DNA from: Candidatus Gastranaerophilales bacterium
GTDB taxonomy: Bacteria; Cyanobacteriota; Vampirovibrionia; Gastranaerophilales; UBA9971
DNA length: 35,533 bases
NCBI GenBank assembly: GCA_028278305.1
Contig: JANQEP010000155.1
Span: 1 to 35,533, forward strand
Direction of reading: 5' to 3'
Shown here: one piece after another, positions 32,452 to 35,533 of the stretch
Position numbering within the stretch: position 1 is the stretch's first letter
Layout of the letters: each line of letters starts with the position of its first letter
Translations under genes and position numbers: made by a program
Notes under the pieces: model-generated
Databases searched by the model: none
The model's input: only the letters and a program-made list of their open reading frames with translations
What the model was told of the DNA's origin: nothing

Positions 32452-32976
32452 TTATCCTTGTGCTTTTTGTTTTCTCACTGCATCTATAGCTGTTACAAGA
32501 GCTCTTGCAACTCCGTTAACAGTATTAACAATACCCTGAGCCGGTGAATTTATGCTGCCGAGCATTTGGGCATAAAGTTCTTCCCTGCCTGGAAGGTTTG
32601 AGAGTTCTTTAACTTCATCTGCTGTTAAAATTTTGCCGTCAAGGATACCGCCTTTGATTTCTGTTTTTTTCTTTTCCTTAATAAATTTTGCAAGTACTTT
32701 TGCAGGTGAAACCTGGTCTTCAAATCCTATTGCGATAGCCGAAGGACCTGTCAGGAATTCTTTGAGACCTTCATATTCTGTTCCTTTAATTGCAATTTTA
32801 GCAAGTGTATTTTTAATTACTGCAAAATCGCCTTTTTCTTCCTGAAGCCTTCTTCTTAAATCCGTAATTTCAGCTACGGTTAAGCCTTTGTAATCGCTTA
32901 CTATCGCAACTTTAGCTTTTGAAACGACTTCATTTATCGTTTTTACTTTATCTTCCTTAAAAGCTTTTGTTGCCAA
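32452..32976 (-). CDS. rplJ: 50S ribosomal protein uL10
   Basis: Stalk base protein that binds 23S rRNA and holds the bL12 dimers. The 174-residue product shows VVSKAKVAIVSDYKGLTVAE, FAVIKNTLAKIAIKGTEYEG and GPSAIAIGFED in order, with the bL12-binding helix near the C-terminus. The start codon is TTG, with GGAGG about 9 bases upstream; no better ATG is in frame. Known biology: L10 represses its own operon by binding the leader. The matching leader is at 33088-33160. Confidence 0.97.
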   Translation of the reverse strand: MATKAFKEDKVKTINEVVSKAKVAIVSDYKGLTVAEITDLRRRLQEEKGDFAVIKNTLAKIAIKGTEYEGLKEFLTGPSAIAIGFEDQVSPAKVLAKFIKEKKKTEIKGGILDGKILTADEVKELSNLPGREELYAQMLGSINSPAQGIVNTVNGVARALVTAIDAVRKQKAQG

Positions 32977-33010
32977 CTTATCTATCCTCCATTCGGAATT
33001 TCATATATAC

Positions 33011-33038
33011 AAAAATATTCTGCTTTTAACCGCAGAAT
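33011..33038 (-). promoter_or_regulatory. Putative attenuator hairpin before rplJ
   Basis: On the minus strand ATTCTGC (33038-33032) pairs with GCAGAAT (33023-33017), followed by ATTTTTG. The upstream arm with its flank, TCTGCGG (33036-33030), is fully complementary to CCGCAGA at the 5' end of the L10 leader (33157-33151). The two pairings exclude each other, so the leader could switch between them. Confidence 0.5.
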
Positions 33039-33087
33039 AACTTATCAGCAATATATACAACAAATAAATTGAGTATTTTACCCTGTT

Positions 33088-33160
33088 TAACCTCGGCTGG
33101 CTGTATTATTTTACATTTACAACTTCAGGTTTCCCTTCGGCTACCAGCTGTCTGCGGTAT
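33088..33160 (-). promoter_or_regulatory. L10 leader (rplJ-rplL autoregulation)
   Basis: On the minus strand the region reads CCGCAGACAGCTGGTAGCC (33157 on), then GAAGGGAAACCTGAAG, TAAAATAATACAGCC and AGCCGAGGTT near 33090. The AGACAGC(T/A)GG...CAGCC..GCCGAGG pattern is the hallmark of ribosomal-protein L10 leaders, in which L10(L12)4 binds the mRNA to repress the operon. It sits right after the predicted transcription start and about 110 bases upstream of rplJ. Confidence 0.8.
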
Positions 33161-33166
33161 AAAAAA

Positions 33167-33194
33167 AATATAGCATGAAGATTTTTCAAGTCAA
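33167..33194 (-). promoter_or_regulatory. Promoter of rplJ-rplL
   Basis: TTGACT (33194-33189) and TATATT (33172-33167) with a 16-bp spacer on the minus strand. The start point would be near 33160, exactly the 5' end of the L10 leader. Confidence 0.65.
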
Positions 33195-33485
33195 ACTTCT
33201 TTTAATAAAAAATAAAAAATTCAGTTTTTAAGCTTAAAAGCCGCTTTATTCCATTACTTCAGCTTATATTGTAAAAATTTCAAGTAATTTTAATTAAAAA
33301 ATTTAAATTCTAAATTAATGTTTTTTCCGGGGGCTGCACCATCACTCCTTTCTTGTATTATAAAAAATTATATTTGCTGTTTTTTTTATTACAAGAAAAA
33401 TTTTATAGGTGTTTTTTTATTAATATATTCTTTTATTGTGGTTTCAGAAAAAATATGTTTATATAAAACTTAACTTATTTTTAGT
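33195..33485. other. AT-rich gap with an inverted repeat
   Basis: 291 bases with no supported gene. TTTCTTGTA (about 33350-33358) and TACAAGAAA (about 33390-33398) form an inverted repeat that continues inward as A/T-rich pairing. It does not look like a terminator on the minus strand. A 9-11 codon frame with AAGGAG near 33345 on the minus strand is too short to call. Confidence 0.4.
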
Positions 33486-34154
33486 TTAGCAAACATTTGT
33501 CTCTTCTGTATAAAAATCAAGTAAGTTAGTGCTCAATGCCCTGTTTATAAGAGCATTAAAAGTTTTGGAACTCAGTGGTTTTCTTAAAAATTTCACTTCA
33601 GAGCTGTAATTATTTTCAATTTTTCTTAAACTATCCCTGCTTTCCATGATTACAAAAGCATGGGTATGCCTGAGCAAGCTGTATTTATTTATACATTTTA
33701 TACATTTTTCATATAAGGGAAGTCCAATAAAAATAAAATTTATTTTTTTAACCCTGAAATACTGATTAATAAAGTTATAATCACCGGTAATTAATATATT
33801 ACCCTCACTAAACCCGATATCTATAAGATTTCTGACAAACCAGGCAGTATTTAAAATATTTTTTTCAACTATAAGTACGTTCTGGTTTTTGATAAATTCA
33901 TTTACAACAAATTCCTGCTCTTTTACATCTTCATTTTTTTCTACAAAATTTACATTAATATTTTTAATGCCAAAATTTAAAAGTTTATTTATCAGGTCTT
34001 CGTTTAAGTATCTGCCGCTTCTGAGAAGAAGTGTGTCTTCACCCCAGATATCATCATTCAGAACCACGTTTAAATTTTTGTTTTGAAAAATTTTATCTGC
34101 TTTTAGCTTTAAAAGATTCACATAATTTCCCTGTGATTTGTTACTAATAGTCAT
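33486..34154 (-). CDS. Receiver-like protein lacking the phosphoacceptor aspartate
   Basis: 222-residue protein. Residues 38-70 (EDTLLLRSGRYLNEDLINKL followed by LNFGIKNINVNF) match the N-terminal segment often found ahead of HD-GYP domains (G-LLL-G-x-L...L..GI..V.V). Residues 91-207 look like a response-regulator receiver fold: first strand NVLIVEKN, third strand INFIFIGLPL, fourth strand AFVIMESRD, and the conserved Lys-Pro in KFLRKPLS (192-193). The acidic pocket is reduced to one Glu and the phosphoacceptor position is Gly (about 144), so it probably cannot be phosphorylated in the usual way. The start is certain: AAGGAGG stands before the ATG. There is no HD-GYP or output domain; a protein-binding pseudo-receiver is my inference. 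Confidence 0.72.
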   Translation of the reverse strand: MTISNKSQGNYVNLLKLKADKIFQNKNLNVVLNDDIWGEDTLLLRSGRYLNEDLINKLLNFGIKNINVNFVEKNEDVKEQEFVVNEFIKNQNVLIVEKNILNTAWFVRNLIDIGFSEGNILITGDYNFINQYFRVKKINFIFIGLPLYEKCIKCINKYSLLRHTHAFVIMESRDSLRKIENNYSSEVKFLRKPLSSKTFNALINRALSTNLLDFYTEETNVC

Positions 34155-34354
34155 CCCTTACCTCCTTAAATAATTTTGTTTTTATATGTATATAACATAT
34201 CGTCATAAAACTTAAAAAACTTTAATATTTCTTAATAAAAATTTGAATATAAATGATAAAATTATTTAAAGAACAAACAAAAAATTTCTACACATTTTAT
34301 CTCATTTTTACGCGGATTTTTTTGTTTCATTCTTAAAAAAAGGGAAAATAAGTC

Positions 34355-35497
34355 TTGAAAAAAGTTAAAGTTCTCTCAATTTTCGGCACAAGACCTGAAG
34401 CTATAAAAATGGCTCCGGTGGTTATGGAATTGAAAAAATATCCTCTGATATTTGACAGCAAAGTCTGTATCACTGCCCAGCATAAAGAAATGCTCTATCA
34501 GGCGCTGGATTTGTTCAACATAAAATCTGATTATGATCTTAATTTAATGAAACCAGACCAGGATCTCTGGAATTTAACTTCATCCGTGCTTTTTGGTGTA
34601 AAAAAAGTAGTGGACGATTTTTTACCGGATGTTGTACTCGTACATGGAGATACCACAACAACTCTTGCTGCGAGCCTTTCAGCTTTTTATTCAAAGATTC
34701 CGGTAGGGCATGTTGAAGCCGGTTTAAGAACTTTTAATAAATACTATCCTTTTCCGGAGGAAATAAATAGGGTTGTCGCGGATTTAATATCTTCTTTTCA
34801 TTTTGCTCCTACTCAACGCTCGGTTGATAACCTTATAAACTCCGGTATAGATAAAAAAAGTATTTATTTTACAGGAAATACTATAATTGACGCTCTTTTA
34901 TATACTGTAGAAAATCATAAATTCAATCCTGATGAATTAGGTATTGACAAAAATCTAAAAACAATTCTTCTTACCTCGCATAGAAGAGAAAATTTTGGCA
35001 AACCCCTGGAAAAAATCTGTGAGGCAATAAAAATTATTGTACAAAACAATCCTGATATAGAAGTTGTCTTTCCTGTACATCTTAATCCTAATGTAAGAGA
35101 GACAGTTTATAGGCTTTTAAGTAATATTGACAGGATAAAACTCATTGAACCGCTGGAATATGCTCAGTTTGCAGCTTTAATGAAAGAATCATATATTATC
35201 CTTACGGATTCCGGGGGAATTCAGGAAGAAGCGCCTTCGTTAGGAAAACCTGTTCTTGTGCTGAGAGATGAAACAGAACGCCCTGAAGCTGTGGAATATG
35301 GTTCTGTTAAGCTTGTGGGTCCCCATACTGAAAGTATAGTTGATTCTGTTCAGGAATTGCTAAATTTTAAGGAAAAATATCAAAATATGGCTTCAGCCGC
35401 AAATCCTTATGGTGATGGCAGAGCATCTGAAAGGATAATCAGGACTTTGATGTGTTACTTTGAAATCCATCAGCAGGATCATTTTGATATTTGTTAA
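34355..35497 (+). CDS. wecB: UDP-N-acetylglucosamine 2-epimerase (non-hydrolysing)
   Basis: Interconverts UDP-GlcNAc and UDP-ManNAc for surface polysaccharide synthesis. The 380-residue product has FGTRPEAIKMAPV at the start, VHGDTTTTLAASLSAFY, HVEAGLRTFNKYYPFPEEIN, TGNTIIDAL, TSHRRENFG, and DSGGIQEEAPSLGKPVLVLR near the end, the full WecB set. The start is TTG with AAGGG about 11 bases upstream. No sugar operon is attached in the window. The end of the gene is followed by a repeat B copy. Confidence 0.95.
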   Translation: MKKVKVLSIFGTRPEAIKMAPVVMELKKYPLIFDSKVCITAQHKEMLYQALDLFNIKSDYDLNLMKPDQDLWNLTSSVLFGVKKVVDDFLPDVVLVHGDTTTTLAASLSAFYSKIPVGHVEAGLRTFNKYYPFPEEINRVVADLISSFHFAPTQRSVDNLINSGIDKKSIYFTGNTIIDALLYTVENHKFNPDELGIDKNLKTILLTSHRRENFGKPLEKICEAIKIIVQNNPDIEVVFPVHLNPNVRETVYRLLSNIDRIKLIEPLEYAQFAALMKESYIILTDSGGIQEEAPSLGKPVLVLRDETERPEAVEYGSVKLVGPHTESIVDSVQELLNFKEKYQNMASAANPYGDGRASERIIRTLMCYFEIHQQDHFDIC

Positions 35498-35511
35498 GCA
35501 AATAAGGATAT

Positions 35512-35533
35512 AAGGAATAAAGAAAAAATTCTT
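35512..35533 (+). repeat. Intergenic repeat B, copy 3 (cut by window end)
   Basis: AAGGAATAAAGAAAAAATTC then TT is the inverse of the repeat at 20915-20946 and of the stretch at 9041-9057. The window stops in the middle; AGAAGTGGTC would be expected next. Confidence 0.5.

Noticed and set aside
33310-33345. 9-11 codon minus-strand leader peptide after AAGGAG
   Set aside because: Spacing to ATG is too short, the peptide is tiny, and it lies upstream of the mapped rplJ promoter, so it would not be in that transcript.

Overview
The window looks like chromosomal DNA of a low-GC, LPS-bearing (diderm) bacterium. Lipid A genes in the order lpxD-lpxC-(insert)-fabZ-lpxA, an RNase HIII, a probable short omega subunit, a CTC-type bL25 and many small lineage-specific proteins would fit a non-photosynthetic relative of cyanobacteria (Melainabacteria/Vampirovibrionia-like). 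That placement is inference from gene content only. Most of the window is housekeeping; the novelty lies in the small unknown genes, the RNA leaders and the intergenic repeats.

Layout. 1-4.2 kb: ndk, then bioA on the other strand, then an overlapping three-gene ECF operon (sigma factor, anti-sigma factor with two zinc-binding HC2 modules, Spy-like small envelope protein). 4.2-7 kb: one ORF fusing a CMP-sugar synthetase to a UbiE/MenG methyltransferase, then two unknown small genes. 7-11 kb: an exported TPR protein, a 0.5 kb gene-free stretch with repeats and a candidate small RNA ending in a strong terminator, and tyrS. 11-16 kb: a protein with two annexin-like repeats plus a glycine zipper, converging on the lipid A cluster. 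That cluster is interrupted by a small HTH gene and a divergent 63-residue ORF sharing a promoter region with tandem repeats. 16-21 kb: a DNA glycosylase with a small partner, a two-CBS protein, and a minus-strand run of tRNA-Leu(UAG), polyprenyl diphosphate synthase, lepB, probable rpoZ and rnhC. 21-27 kb: guaB and guaA flank a large Pro/Ala-rich repeat protein that is split by a frameshift, and one small unknown. 27-35.5 kb: rsfS, rplY, a 1077-residue zinc-ribbon P-loop ATPase, rplJ-rplL with an L10 leader, a receiver-like protein lacking its phosphoacceptor Asp, and wecB.

How the genes work together. LpxA, LpxC and LpxD with FabZ supply early lipid A synthesis. WecB and the CMP-sugar synthetase domain point to amino-sugar surface polysaccharide. 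Polyprenyl diphosphate synthase and the UbiE domain suit quinone or lipid-carrier synthesis. GuaB and GuaA make GMP from IMP. The ECF/anti-sigma/Spy-like set is probably an envelope-stress circuit.

Regulatory signals visible directly are: an L10 leader with a putative attenuator that can pair with the leader 5' end, a good promoter with a following hairpin before rplY, an extended -10 before tyrS, an inverted repeat over a bioA promoter, and divergent promoters with tandem 12-bp repeats in the lpx cluster. Several short intergenic repeats recur and one 192-bp element has 20-bp terminal inverted repeats. No rRNA, CRISPR array, transposase or prophage was seen.
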